Below, one piece after another: positions 1-6,533 of a stretch of DNA of 8,489 bases. Numbering within the stretch: position 1 is the stretch's first letter; each line of letters opens with the position of its first letter. Under the pieces are notes generated by a model. The model had not been told where the DNA came from, ran no database searches, and saw only the letters and a list, made by a program, of their open reading frames with translations. A program made the position numbers and the translations under genes. Location: NCBI GenBank assembly GCA_023301645.1, contig JALZUH010000108.1, positions 1-8,489 on the forward strand. Reading direction: 5' to 3'. Source of the stretch: Akkermansiaceae bacterium (lineage in GTDB: Bacteria > Verrucomicrobiota > Verrucomicrobiia > Verrucomicrobiales > Akkermansiaceae).

Positions 1-2
1 GG

Positions 3-686
3 TTTCCGATTTCTCTCTTTTATGGCATCTGCAGTATGATCATCATTTATTCAGTATGTATTCCTTTGGGCATTCTCAAGGCGATTAAGCATAGGTCGTT
101 TTTGGATACGTTTTCATCGGTCCTTGTTTTCAGCGGCTATGCTGTCCCGGGTTATGTGTTAGGCGCTTTCTTGCTGCTGGTTTTTGGCTTTAAGCTAGAG
201 TGGTTCCCACTATCTGGTTTTCGGAGTGAGAATTATGAATCAATGACGTGGCTTGGACAGGTTGCTGATCTATTCTACCACGCTGCAATGCCGATGATTT
301 GTTATTTGGTCGGGTCGTTTGCCTTCATGACGATGATGATGAAGAATAACCTCATGGACAACATGGCGGCCGACTATGTGAGAACGGCTACTGCGAAGGG
401 GGTTCCTTATCGTAGCGCTGTTTTCAAGCACGCCTTTAGAAACTCTCTGATCCCGATTGCGACAACATTTGGTGGTAATATTGGTATTCTTATCGGGGGA
501 AGTTTCTTGATTGAAAAAATATTCGATATCAATGGTTTTGGTTTGATGCAGTTTAGTGCTGTCATCGAGCGTGATGAGCCTCTGATTCTTGGTGTGCTGG
601 TGGTAGGGGCGATTTTACAGCTCGTTGGTAATATCATCTCAGATCTTTGCGTGGCGATTGTTGACCCGCGTATTAGTTACAAATAA
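3..686 (+). CDS. yejB: Peptide ABC transporter permease, YejB type (5' end cut by window)
   Basis: This is the inner-membrane permease of a peptide importer and would form the translocation channel with the next gene product. The frame is open from base 3, before the first internal ATG at 36, and those 11 upstream codons read as permease sequence, so the gene starts left of the window. About 227 codons are visible; E. coli YejB has about 364 residues. Numbering from the Met at 36, hydrophobic segments lie near residues 1-14, 23-52, 82-102, 137-159 and 180-205. The EAA coupling loop, which docks on the ATPases, spans about 113-141 (DYVRTATAKG, then NSLIPI). The region around LIEKIFDINGFGL and the ending DPRISYK are typical of the YejB/DppB family. 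The segment containing WFPLSGFRSENY resembles YejB more than OppB. The downstream permease starts 24 bases after the stop, so this is one operon. Family assignment is firm; the YejB subtype is slightly less so. Confidence 0.93.
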   Translation, partial: FPISLFYGICSMIIIYSVCIPLGILKAIKHRSFLDTFSSVLVFSGYAVPGYVLGAFLLLVFGFKLEWFPLSGFRSENYESMTWLGQVADLFYHAAMPMICYLVGSFAFMTMMMKNNLMDNMAADYVRTATAKGVPYRSAVFKHAFRNSLIPIATTFGGNIGILIGGSFLIEKIFDINGFGLMQFSAVIERDEPLILGVLVVGAILQLVGNIISDLCVAIVDPRISYK

Positions 687-709
687 GTTATTCATCATTC
701 CTTTTTCTT

Positions 710-2272
710 ATGCTTCGTAATATTAGCCTCAGCATTATCTTACTCGCCCTTATTGGCGGGTTGTCCCATTTTATGGGGTGGGCATTGCCGTCATTGCGCT
801 GGTTTTTCAGATTCGGCGATGTAGCTGGCTATGTCGTCATGGCAGTGGCATTTATCCTAGGCCTATGGTTATTAATCAAGGGAGGGAAGGACATCCACTG
901 GCGTCCGATGACGCTGCGAAAGTTCGAGCGTTTTAAGTCTATTCGTCGTGGTTATGTGTCGTTTTGGCTCTTTATCGCATTGGTCGTTATTGCCTTACTT
1001 GACCAGTCATTAGTGGGTAAGCGCGCATTGGTAGTGAAGTATGACGGCGGCTGGTATTTCCCTGCCTTCCAGCAGAAGCAATACCCAGGAACGACCTTTG
1101 GCGGTGAGGATGATAGTGAGGCGCGTTACCGTGAGCTTAAGAAGTCATGGAAGGCTGCGGAGTCAGATAACTTCGTCATCATGCCTATCGTGCCATGGGA
1201 TCCAGTGCTCGATTCACAAGATCTCGTGAAGGTAGCTGTGGAAAAAGATGACCGCGGTGTTTACTACCGAGCGGATCAGTCGAAGCCCTATTCAGGTATT
1301 GCCTATACTTACCATGTGATCGAGCAAGCCGAGGGTGAGGCTTCTTCTGACGATGATGAGAATCAGCTTAAGAAGAGTATGTATAAATTCCGCAAAGGTG
1401 TGATCACTGGTCGCGCTTCAGGATACGGGCTTAGTGGTGATCCTGTGCTCACTGAGCAGTGGGATAAGGGGGACTTAGTTTCTCGTGAGATGCTTGGTGA
1501 GATGACCTATGAGGCCTTTGGTGAGATGCCGGCGACAGCGATGCAGACGACACTTTATCCAGCGCTGAAGCCGAATTTTAAAAATGCAAACTACCTCGGC
1601 ACCGATTCAAAAGGCTGGGATATATTAGCAACACTTTACGGTGGCTTCCAAGTGGTGCTCAAGGCGTCGGTTCTCTATCTTTCTGTGAGCTATCTACTGG
1701 GGCTTACGATGGGTTGCTTGATGGGGTATTTCGGTGGTCTCTTCGATATGATTTCACAGCGACTCATTGAGATTCTCTCCAATATTCCATTCCTCTTTGT
1801 GGTGATGATCATCAATAGCCGACTTGAGCCAGAGGATCGCACGATTGGTATGATCGTGGGGATTATGTGTGTTTTCTCATGGATTGGGATGACCTACTAC
1901 ATGCGAACAGCGACCTATAAGGAGAAGTCGCGAGACTATGTGCAGGCGAGTAAGCTACTCGGTGCTTCTACTCCAAGGATGATCACGCAGCATATTCTTC
2001 CCAATGTCATTTCTACGATTGTGACCTTGGTTCCCTTTACCTTCTCAGCAGTGACGACGTCACTTACGGCTCTTGATTTCATTGGTTTCGGTCTCCCCGA
2101 GAATTACCCAAGCTGGGGCAGAACGCTCGGTGACGGTGTAGCTAACCTAGATGCAGCGTGGATTGTTTCCTCCGTGTTCATCGCGATGGTGGTGCTACTA
2201 CTACTAATTACCTTTATCGGTGAGGCTGTGCGTGAGGCATTTGACCCGAAGAAGTTTACCTTTTATAAATAA
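710..2272 (+). CDS. yejE: Peptide ABC transporter permease, YejE type, with N-terminal extension and large extracytoplasmic insertion
   Basis: This is the second channel subunit of the importer. At 520 residues it is much longer than E. coli YejE (about 341). Homology to YejE begins near residue 71 (FERFKSIRRGY), followed by a membrane helix at about 82-98 and the family segment VKYDGGWYFP at 109-118. The core permease resumes at NYLGTDSKGWDILATLYGG (294-312) with helices to about 505. The EAA loop lies at about 409-432 (DYVQASKLLGAS, then HILPN). The ending GEAVREAFDP is a YejE hallmark. Two parts are additional: residues 1-70, with two predicted helices at about 4-24 and 38-57, and residues of about 170-292, which contain a MORN_2-like stretch at 182-257 and an acidic run (SSDDDEN). 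ATG at 710 is the first start after the preceding stop, but the upstream bases are pyrimidine-rich with no Shine-Dalgarno. The stop shares its last base with the next start. Confidence 0.93.
   Translation: MLRNISLSIILLALIGGLSHFMGWALPSLRWFFRFGDVAGYVVMAVAFILGLWLLIKGGKDIHWRPMTLRKFERFKSIRRGYVSFWLFIALVVIALLDQSLVGKRALVVKYDGGWYFPAFQQKQYPGTTFGGEDDSEARYRELKKSWKAAESDNFVIMPIVPWDPVLDSQDLVKVAVEKDDRGVYYRADQSKPYSGIAYTYHVIEQAEGEASSDDDENQLKKSMYKFRKGVITGRASGYGLSGDPVLTEQWDKGDLVSREMLGEMTYEAFGEMPATAMQTTLYPALKPNFKNANYLGTDSKGWDILATLYGGFQVVLKASVLYLSVSYLLGLTMGCLMGYFGGLFDMISQRLIEILSNIPFLFVVMIINSRLEPEDRTIGMIVGIMCVFSWIGMTYYMRTATYKEKSRDYVQASKLLGASTPRMITQHILPNVISTIVTLVPFTFSAVTTSLTALDFIGFGLPENYPSWGRTLGDGVANLDAAWIVSSVFIAMVVLLLLITFIGEAVREAFDPKKFTFYK
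1247..1483 (+). other. MORN_2/YwqK-like segment inserted in the extracytoplasmic part of YejE
   Basis: Residues 180-258 of the YejE-like permease read like the antitoxin-type MORN_2 (YwqK) repeat. The pattern is GVYYRADQSKPYSGIAYTY, then an acidic linker, then YKFRKGVITGRASGY, then TEQWDKGDLV. It matches the family rhythm of an aromatic pair, 'KPY-[ST]-G', and 'Y-K-x-G-x-x-x-G-x-x-x-x-Y' followed by '[WY]-x-K-G-x-L'. E. coli YejE has no counterpart here. From the flanking topology it should lie on the outer side of the membrane. The call rests on recognising the repeat pattern by eye, without a profile search. Confidence 0.5.
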
Positions 2273-2274
2273 TG
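2270..2274 (+). promoter_or_regulatory. Overlapping stop and start (TAATG) joining yejE to yejA
   Basis: The yejE stop codon TAA at 2270-2272 shares its final A with the yejA ATG at 2272-2274. This arrangement usually indicates translational coupling, with ribosomes that finish the permease reinitiating on the binding protein. No good Shine-Dalgarno precedes the ATG, which fits reliance on coupling. The start is supported because the lipoprotein signal peptide begins directly after it. Confidence 0.75.
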
Positions 2275-4335
2275 AGAAATAGCCCTAAGTCATTACTCAG
2301 TAGGTTAGCAGGCTTGCTTGCGACACTTTCTGCCGTGCTTGTCGCCACGTCATGCACGAAGGAGGAGGAGTTCCCACCACGCGATAATACCGATGAGGTG
2401 CAGCGTTTTTATCAAGAGTATAACAACCAAGTTAAGACCAAGCTGACAAGTGAACTTGAGCAGCTCAAAGAGGAACTTGCTGCTGACGGGCTGAGCAATG
2501 AGCAGAAGAAGGCTAAGCAAGAGGAGCTTGTTGCCTTGGAGCTTCGTATTAAGAATCCAGAGTTTTTTAGCTTTTTGACACTGGAAGATTTACCCGAAGG
2601 TTTGACTTGGGAAACAAACTGGGATGAGCCAGAGCTGGGTTCTGAGAAGGCGAAGAAGGGTGGGGTTTACCATACGGCGATGAGCCAATTCCCCGCTACA
2701 CTTCGTGTGATAGGGGATCAGTCCAATAACGGCTTTCGTGGTGAACACTCAGGTAACATTAACCTGAGTATGGTAATGACTCATCCAAATACAGGGGAAA
2801 CGATTCCCGGCCTAGCGGACAGGTGGGCAGTGAGTGCTGACCAGAGAACGGTTTATTTTCACATTGATGAGAAGGCGATTTATAATGATGGCGTGGCAGT
2901 TGAGAGTGATGATGTCTTTATGTCCTTTTATCTGAGTCTCGGGCCATACATTAACAGTCCTTATCGTAAGCAGTATTTTAGTAATCAGTTTAGCAATATT
3001 ACGCGCTATGATGCCAATTACTTGTCGATCACCTTGGCTAGTGCCAAGCCTGATGCTGCCGAGTCAGCATCGCTATCACCATTTCCTAGGCATTTTTACA
3101 ATGTGGTGGGGCCTGATTTCGTCAAGCGCTACAACTGGCGTCCTCAGCCGACGACGGGGGCTTACTTTATCGAGTCTAAAGACATCCTCAAAGGTCGCTC
3201 GATCACGCTGAGCCGTGTGAAAGACTGGTGGGCAAAGGATCGCAAGTATACGAAGAATCGCTTTAATGCCGACAAGATTCAGTATCGTCTTATCCGTGAC
3301 TCCAATACGGCATTGGAGTATTTTAAGAAGGGCAAGCTGGAATTCAGCCCGCTTTCGACTGCTAAAAACTGGTATGAAAAAACAGAGTTTGATGCGGTCT
3401 TTGATGGCTACATTGAGAAGGCGACATTTTACGCTGACTACCCGGCTGTCCCGCGAGGTTTATACATCAACTGCGCGAAGCCATTACTTGATAATCGCGA
3501 TATTCGTATTGGCCTGCAGTATGCTACGAACTTTGAAAAAGTCATTTCCTTTGATTTGCGAGGCGATGCCGAAAGGCTCGATAGTTTTGCCGATGGTTAT
3601 GGGCGGTATTCCCATCCCGACATCAAGGCGAGGGGGTATTCTGAAAAGCTGGCACTGGAGAGCTTCGCGAAGGCTGGTTTCACCAAGCGCGGAGAAGATG
3701 GTGTGTTAATCAATGATGCCGGTAAAAGACTCTCCTTTACCCTGACTTATGGCTCGTCACCTATTGCTACTGCTATTCTTTCACGCCTGAAGGAGAGCGC
3801 TATCAAGGCTGGTGTAGAGTATAAGCTAGAGTCACTCGATGGCTCTGCGGCCTTTAATATGGGCCTTGAGAAAAAGCATGAGCTGACTTTCAGTGGTTGG
3901 GGGGTGGGGCCTCCTTTCCCGAGCTTTCGTCAGTTCTTTCACTCTTCCAATGCGTATGACGAGGCGACAGGGGAGCTGAAAACCATGACCAATAACTTCT
4001 CATCATACTCAGATCCGGAGATGGACGAGGTGTCACAGGCTATTCGCGACGCGCGCACACTTGATGAAATAGAAAAGGCCTCACATCGTGCCCTTGAGAT
4101 TATTCATCGCGATGCGCCTTGGGTTCCGGGATATAAGACTCCTTTTATTCGCTGTGGATACTGGCGCTGGATGCAGTGGCCAGATGACTTCAATGTGAAG
4201 CTGACACGAGACTTTGAATCGAGCTATGTCTACTGGATCGACGAGGATATTAAGAAAGAAACTCTCAAGGCAAAGCGTGAAGGTCGAACCTTCCCTGAGA
4301 AAAACTCGGTCTATGACCATTACAGAAAGAACTAA
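2272..4335 (+). CDS. yejA: Peptide ABC transporter substrate-binding lipoprotein, SBP_bac_5 family, YejA-like
   Basis: This is the predicted extracytoplasmic peptide receptor of the importer. It opens with a lipoprotein signal: a basic N-terminus (RNSPKSLLSR), a hydrophobic core at about 12-25, and a lipobox VATSC with the lipidated cysteine at 28, followed by acidic TKEEE. Residues of about 41-95 are highly charged and heptad-like (LEQLKEELA and similar), so probably a coiled-coil stalk. The SBP_bac_5 domain starts at about 124 (EKAKKGGVYHT). Its signature covers about 181-215: LADRW, YFHIDE, YNDG and ESDDV, matching the family's 'LAesW...F.LR...f.dG....DV' pattern. Segments such as TTGAYFIESKDILKG and NRFNADKIQYRLIRD are closer to E. 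coli YejA than to OppA or DppA. The length, 687 residues, exceeds E. coli YejA (about 604), mostly through the stalk. It lies between the permeases and the ATPases. Ligand specificity cannot be read from sequence; YejA relatives bind peptides, including microcin C. Confidence 0.92.
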   Translation: MRNSPKSLLSRLAGLLATLSAVLVATSCTKEEEFPPRDNTDEVQRFYQEYNNQVKTKLTSELEQLKEELAADGLSNEQKKAKQEELVALELRIKNPEFFSFLTLEDLPEGLTWETNWDEPELGSEKAKKGGVYHTAMSQFPATLRVIGDQSNNGFRGEHSGNINLSMVMTHPNTGETIPGLADRWAVSADQRTVYFHIDEKAIYNDGVAVESDDVFMSFYLSLGPYINSPYRKQYFSNQFSNITRYDANYLSITLASAKPDAAESASLSPFPRHFYNVVGPDFVKRYNWRPQPTTGAYFIESKDILKGRSITLSRVKDWWAKDRKYTKNRFNADKIQYRLIRDSNTALEYFKKGKLEFSPLSTAKNWYEKTEFDAVFDGYIEKATFYADYPAVPRGLYINCAKPLLDNRDIRIGLQYATNFEKVISFDLRGDAERLDSFADGYGRYSHPDIKARGYSEKLALESFAKAGFTKRGEDGVLINDAGKRLSFTLTYGSSPIATAILSRLKESAIKAGVEYKLESLDGSAAFNMGLEKKHELTFSGWGVGPPFPSFRQFFHSSNAYDEATGELKTMTNNFSSYSDPEMDEVSQAIRDARTLDEIEKASHRALEIIHRDAPWVPGYKTPFIRCGYWRWMQWPDDFNVKLTRDFESSYVYWIDEDIKKETLKAKREGRTFPEKNSVYDHYRKN

Positions 4336-4340
4336 GCATC

Positions 4341-5318
4341 GTGGCAGATAATCTACTAGAAGTAAAAAATCTCATCACCTCATTCAAAACTGACGGAGGG
4401 TGGTTGCGAGCCGTTGACGAGATTAGCTTCAGCGTTCCTCGCGGTAAGACCGTGGGCATTGTCGGCGAGTCTGGCTGTGGTAAGAGCGTGACTGCTATGT
4501 CGATTGTTCAGCTACTACCTCAACCCATGGGTCAGGTTCTTGGTGGTGAGGTGATCCTCAATGGTCAGGATCTTATTAAGCTGTCTACTGGGGAGATGCG
4601 AAAGATTCGTGGAATCGATATCGGAGTGATTTTCCAAGAGCCTATGACAGCGCTCAACCCGTGCCACCGCATCGGGAAGCAGATCAGCGAAGTATTTCTC
4701 CTCCACACGAAGATAAGCAAGCAGGATGCTTGGCAGGCGTCGATTGATATTCTCAAAAAAGTCAAAATCCCAGCTCCTGAGCTACGCGTCGGTGAATACC
4801 CTCACCAGCTCTCTGGTGGTATGCGCCAGCGTGTCGTTATCGCTATGGCACTGGCGTGTAAGCCAGATCTACTCATTGCCGATGAGCCTACTACGGCACT
4901 TGATGTGACAGTGCAGTCACAGATTCTTGATCTCATCAGTGATCTACAGGAGGAAATGGGCATGTCTGTTATTCTCATCACTCATGACCTCGGTGTTATT
5001 GCTCAGTCGTGTGATGAGGTGGTGGTGATGTATGCTGGACGCATTGTCGAAAAGACAACGGCTGAGAGCTTATTTAAAGAGCCACTCCATGCCTACACCA
5101 AGGGCTTACTGAGCTCGATGCCACGACTCGATACTCCGCGTAAGTCTGAGTTGAAAACAATCCCAGGAAACGTCGCTTCCATTCATGACTTCGTGCAAGG
5201 CTGCCGTTTCTGCCAGCGACTCGGGGTGCCTGTGAGCGAGCTGACCCAAAAGCCTGAATACCGAGAGGTGTCGCCAAATCACTGGGTGGAAACATGCCCG
5301 CAATGCTATAAACCCTAG
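4341..5318 (+). CDS. oppD: Peptide ABC transporter ATP-binding protein, OppD/DppD type
   Basis: This is a cytoplasmic ATPase that powers the importer, presumably as a heterodimer with the OppF-like protein encoded next. It is 325 residues, a normal OppD length. Visible motifs are Walker A GESGCGKS (42-49), Q-loop Q99 in IFQEPMTALNP, ABC signature LSGGM (157-161), Walker B LLIADE (177-182), D-loop ALD (186-188) and switch His215 in ITHD. All catalytic residues are present. The start is GTG at 4341, five bases after the yejA stop; it places MADNLLEVKNL in register with the start of the OppF-like protein, and a purine-rich AGAAAGAA lies upstream. The oligopeptide C-terminal domain begins at about 257 (YTKGLLSSMP). 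It ends in an unusual cysteine arrangement, C288-x2-C291 and C319-x2-C322, rather than the canonical C-x5-C-x6-C set. In E. coli the Yej ATPase is one fused YejF protein; here it is split. Confidence 0.95.
   Translation: MADNLLEVKNLITSFKTDGGWLRAVDEISFSVPRGKTVGIVGESGCGKSVTAMSIVQLLPQPMGQVLGGEVILNGQDLIKLSTGEMRKIRGIDIGVIFQEPMTALNPCHRIGKQISEVFLLHTKISKQDAWQASIDILKKVKIPAPELRVGEYPHQLSGGMRQRVVIAMALACKPDLLIADEPTTALDVTVQSQILDLISDLQEEMGMSVILITHDLGVIAQSCDEVVVMYAGRIVEKTTAESLFKEPLHAYTKGLLSSMPRLDTPRKSELKTIPGNVASIHDFVQGCRFCQRLGVPVSELTQKPEYREVSPNHWVETCPQCYKP
4347..4361 (+). repeat. 15-base sequence shared by the oppD and oppF 5' ends (copy 1)
   Basis: GATAATCTACTAGAA occurs here, at codons 3-7 of oppD, and is identical at 5360-5374, codons 3-7 of oppF. 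Both encode DNLLE and both use the CTA leucine codon twice. It may reflect common ancestry of the two ATPase genes or a selected 5' coding context. Confidence 0.6.
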
Positions 5319-5340
5319 CTCTATCTTTGCTCGACCATTA

Positions 5341-5352
5341 ATGCCTAATTGA
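5341..5352 (+). other. Three-codon mini-ORF ending one base before the oppF start
   Basis: In the 35-base gap between the two ATPase genes, ATG CCT AAT TGA ends one base before the oppF ATG. No Shine-Dalgarno is visible for oppF. A short upstream reading frame could supply terminating ribosomes for reinitiation, but a chance ATG in an AT-rich spacer is equally possible. Confidence 0.2.
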
Positions 5353-5353
5353 T

Positions 5354-6364
5354 ATGTCTGATAATCTACTAGAAATATCCAATCTCAAGATGCACTTCCC
5401 TATTATGGGCGGTGTCATGCTACGCCAAAAGGGCGCTGTAAAAGCTGTCGACGACGTCTCGTTGTTTATCAAACATGGAGAAACACTTGGTCTAGTCGGC
5501 GAGTCTGGCTGCGGTAAGTCGACACTAGGTAAGTGCGCTGTGAGGCTGCATGCCCCTACTTCGGGAACCATTAACTTCGATGGCCAAGACATCAGCCGTG
5601 CTGGTGCTAAGACACTGAGATCAACGAGGCAGGACTTGCAGATGATCTTTCAGGATCCTGCTGAGTCACTTGACCCTCGTCTGAGTGTGCGCGCGATCAT
5701 TGAGGAAGCATTTGCCATTCACAAGATGGGGACACGCAGTGAGCGCAATCAGTGGATTGCTGAGCTTCTCGACCGCGTGGGCTTACCTAAGAAAGCCATT
5801 GATAAGTTCTCCTTTGAGTTCTCAGGAGGGCAGCGCCAGCGTATTGGTATTGCTCGTGCTATCGCCCTGAAGCCAAAGCTTATCGTAGCAGATGAGCCAG
5901 TGTCTGCACTCGATGTTTCCGTGCAGAGCCAAGTGCTTAATCTCATGCTAGAGTTACAGCGCGATATGGGGCTAAGTTACTTATTTATCGCTCATGACTT
6001 GGCGGTGGTGAAGCATATTTCTGACCGTGTTGCGGTGATGTATTTGGGTAAAATTGTTGAGGTAGCAGATGCTGACACCATTTATAAAGATCCCAAACAC
6101 GCATACACCAAAGCGCTCCTATCGGCTATTCCAGAGCCAGATCCATCTTTGAAAAACAACAGAGTGACTCTCGACGGTGAGATTCCCTCACCTATTAATC
6201 CGCCTAAAGGCAGTGCCTTTGGTCATCGTATCGAGCACAAGCGATATGATGAAACCATCGGAATGGATCTATCACTCGTAGAAATTGAGAAAGATCACTG
6301 GGTGGCAGCAGATCCATGCTGCCTGAGTGATGAGGATTATAAAAAGTGTCTGACACTTAGCTAG
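5354..6364 (+). CDS. oppF: Peptide ABC transporter ATP-binding protein, OppF/DppF type
   Basis: This is the second cytoplasmic ATPase of the importer and the likely partner of the OppD-like protein. It is 336 residues with complete motifs: Walker A GESGCGKS (49-56), Q-loop Q100 in IFQDPAESLDP, signature FSGGQ (156-160) followed by RQRIGIARA, Walker B LIVADE (176-181), D-loop ALD (185-187) and switch His214 in IAHD. The N-terminal insertion PIMGGVMLRQKGAVKAVDDVS and the FQDP.ESLDPR wording are characteristic of OppF rather than OppD. ATG at 5354 is chosen because MSDNLLEISNLKMHF aligns with family N-termini; no Shine-Dalgarno precedes it. The C-terminal oligopeptide domain keeps INPPKGSAFGHR but lacks the cysteines expected there (usually GC.F..RC). 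It is the last gene of the operon and converges on nirD. Confidence 0.95.
   Translation: MSDNLLEISNLKMHFPIMGGVMLRQKGAVKAVDDVSLFIKHGETLGLVGESGCGKSTLGKCAVRLHAPTSGTINFDGQDISRAGAKTLRSTRQDLQMIFQDPAESLDPRLSVRAIIEEAFAIHKMGTRSERNQWIAELLDRVGLPKKAIDKFSFEFSGGQRQRIGIARAIALKPKLIVADEPVSALDVSVQSQVLNLMLELQRDMGLSYLFIAHDLAVVKHISDRVAVMYLGKIVEVADADTIYKDPKHAYTKALLSAIPEPDPSLKNNRVTLDGEIPSPINPPKGSAFGHRIEHKRYDETIGMDLSLVEIEKDHWVAADPCCLSDEDYKKCLTLS
5360..5374 (+). repeat. 15-base sequence shared by the oppD and oppF 5' ends (copy 2)
   Basis: This is the second copy of GATAATCTACTAGAA, at the same codon positions as in oppD (4347-4361). A further 17 identical bases cover the Walker A region in both genes (4461-4477 and 5495-5511). 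Confidence 0.6.
6344..6358 (+). other. Short inverted repeat at the 3' end of oppF
   Basis: AAGTGTC and GACACTT flank one central T, just before the oppF stop. As RNA this could fold as a five-pair stem (AAGTG/CACTT) with a five-base loop. No T-run follows, so it is not a convincing intrinsic terminator. It may protect the 3' end or be coincidental. Confidence 0.2.
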
Positions 6365-6533
6365 TGCTAGGGCTTCGAACTGCAGGGTTCTCATCAAGCG
6401 GTTGTCTTCGGCTCATTGGTAGGTTCAAAAAAGCCCTATAGTTGCAATACTGCAACACTATAGGGCTCTGTGATGATGAATGTGACTACTAGTATAGTAG
6501 CATGAAGCTAGTAGCGCAGGAAGCTGAGGTCAG
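6365..6533. other. Convergent intergenic spacer between oppF and nirD
   Basis: These 169 bases separate the importer operon from nirBD and contain no plausible gene. The dominant element is the hairpin at 6432-6467. Smaller symmetric pieces are CTACTA-GTA-TAGTAG at 6486-6500 and a palindrome AGCTGA-GG-TCAGCT at 6522-6535 that runs into the nirD stop codon. No hairpin followed by a T-run is visible in the plus direction, so the end of the importer transcript is not defined by sequence alone. Confidence 0.6.
6427..6467 (-). terminator. Intrinsic (Rho-independent) terminator of nirBD
   Basis: A long hairpin is formed by AGCCCTATAG (6432-6441) with CTATAGGGCT (6458-6467), extended inside by TTGCA (6442-6446) with TGCAA (6451-6455). 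There is a two-base CA bulge and the loop is ATAC. On the minus strand the stem is followed at once by six Ts (complement of the A-run 6427-6432). This is the classic stem plus U-tract, placed 67 bases past the nirD stop. In the plus direction the stem is followed by CTGTGATG with no U-tract, so it should be weaker or inactive for the importer operon. Confidence 0.87.

Noticed and set aside
3266..3709. Plus-strand ORF of 147 codons inside the binding-protein gene
   Set aside because: It overlaps the SBP_bac_5 domain in another frame, is rich in Arg and Ser, and has no recognisable domain.
6486..6500. Small hairpin CTACTA-GTA-TAGTAG as a terminator
   Set aside because: The stem is only six mostly AT pairs with a three-base loop and no T-run on either side.
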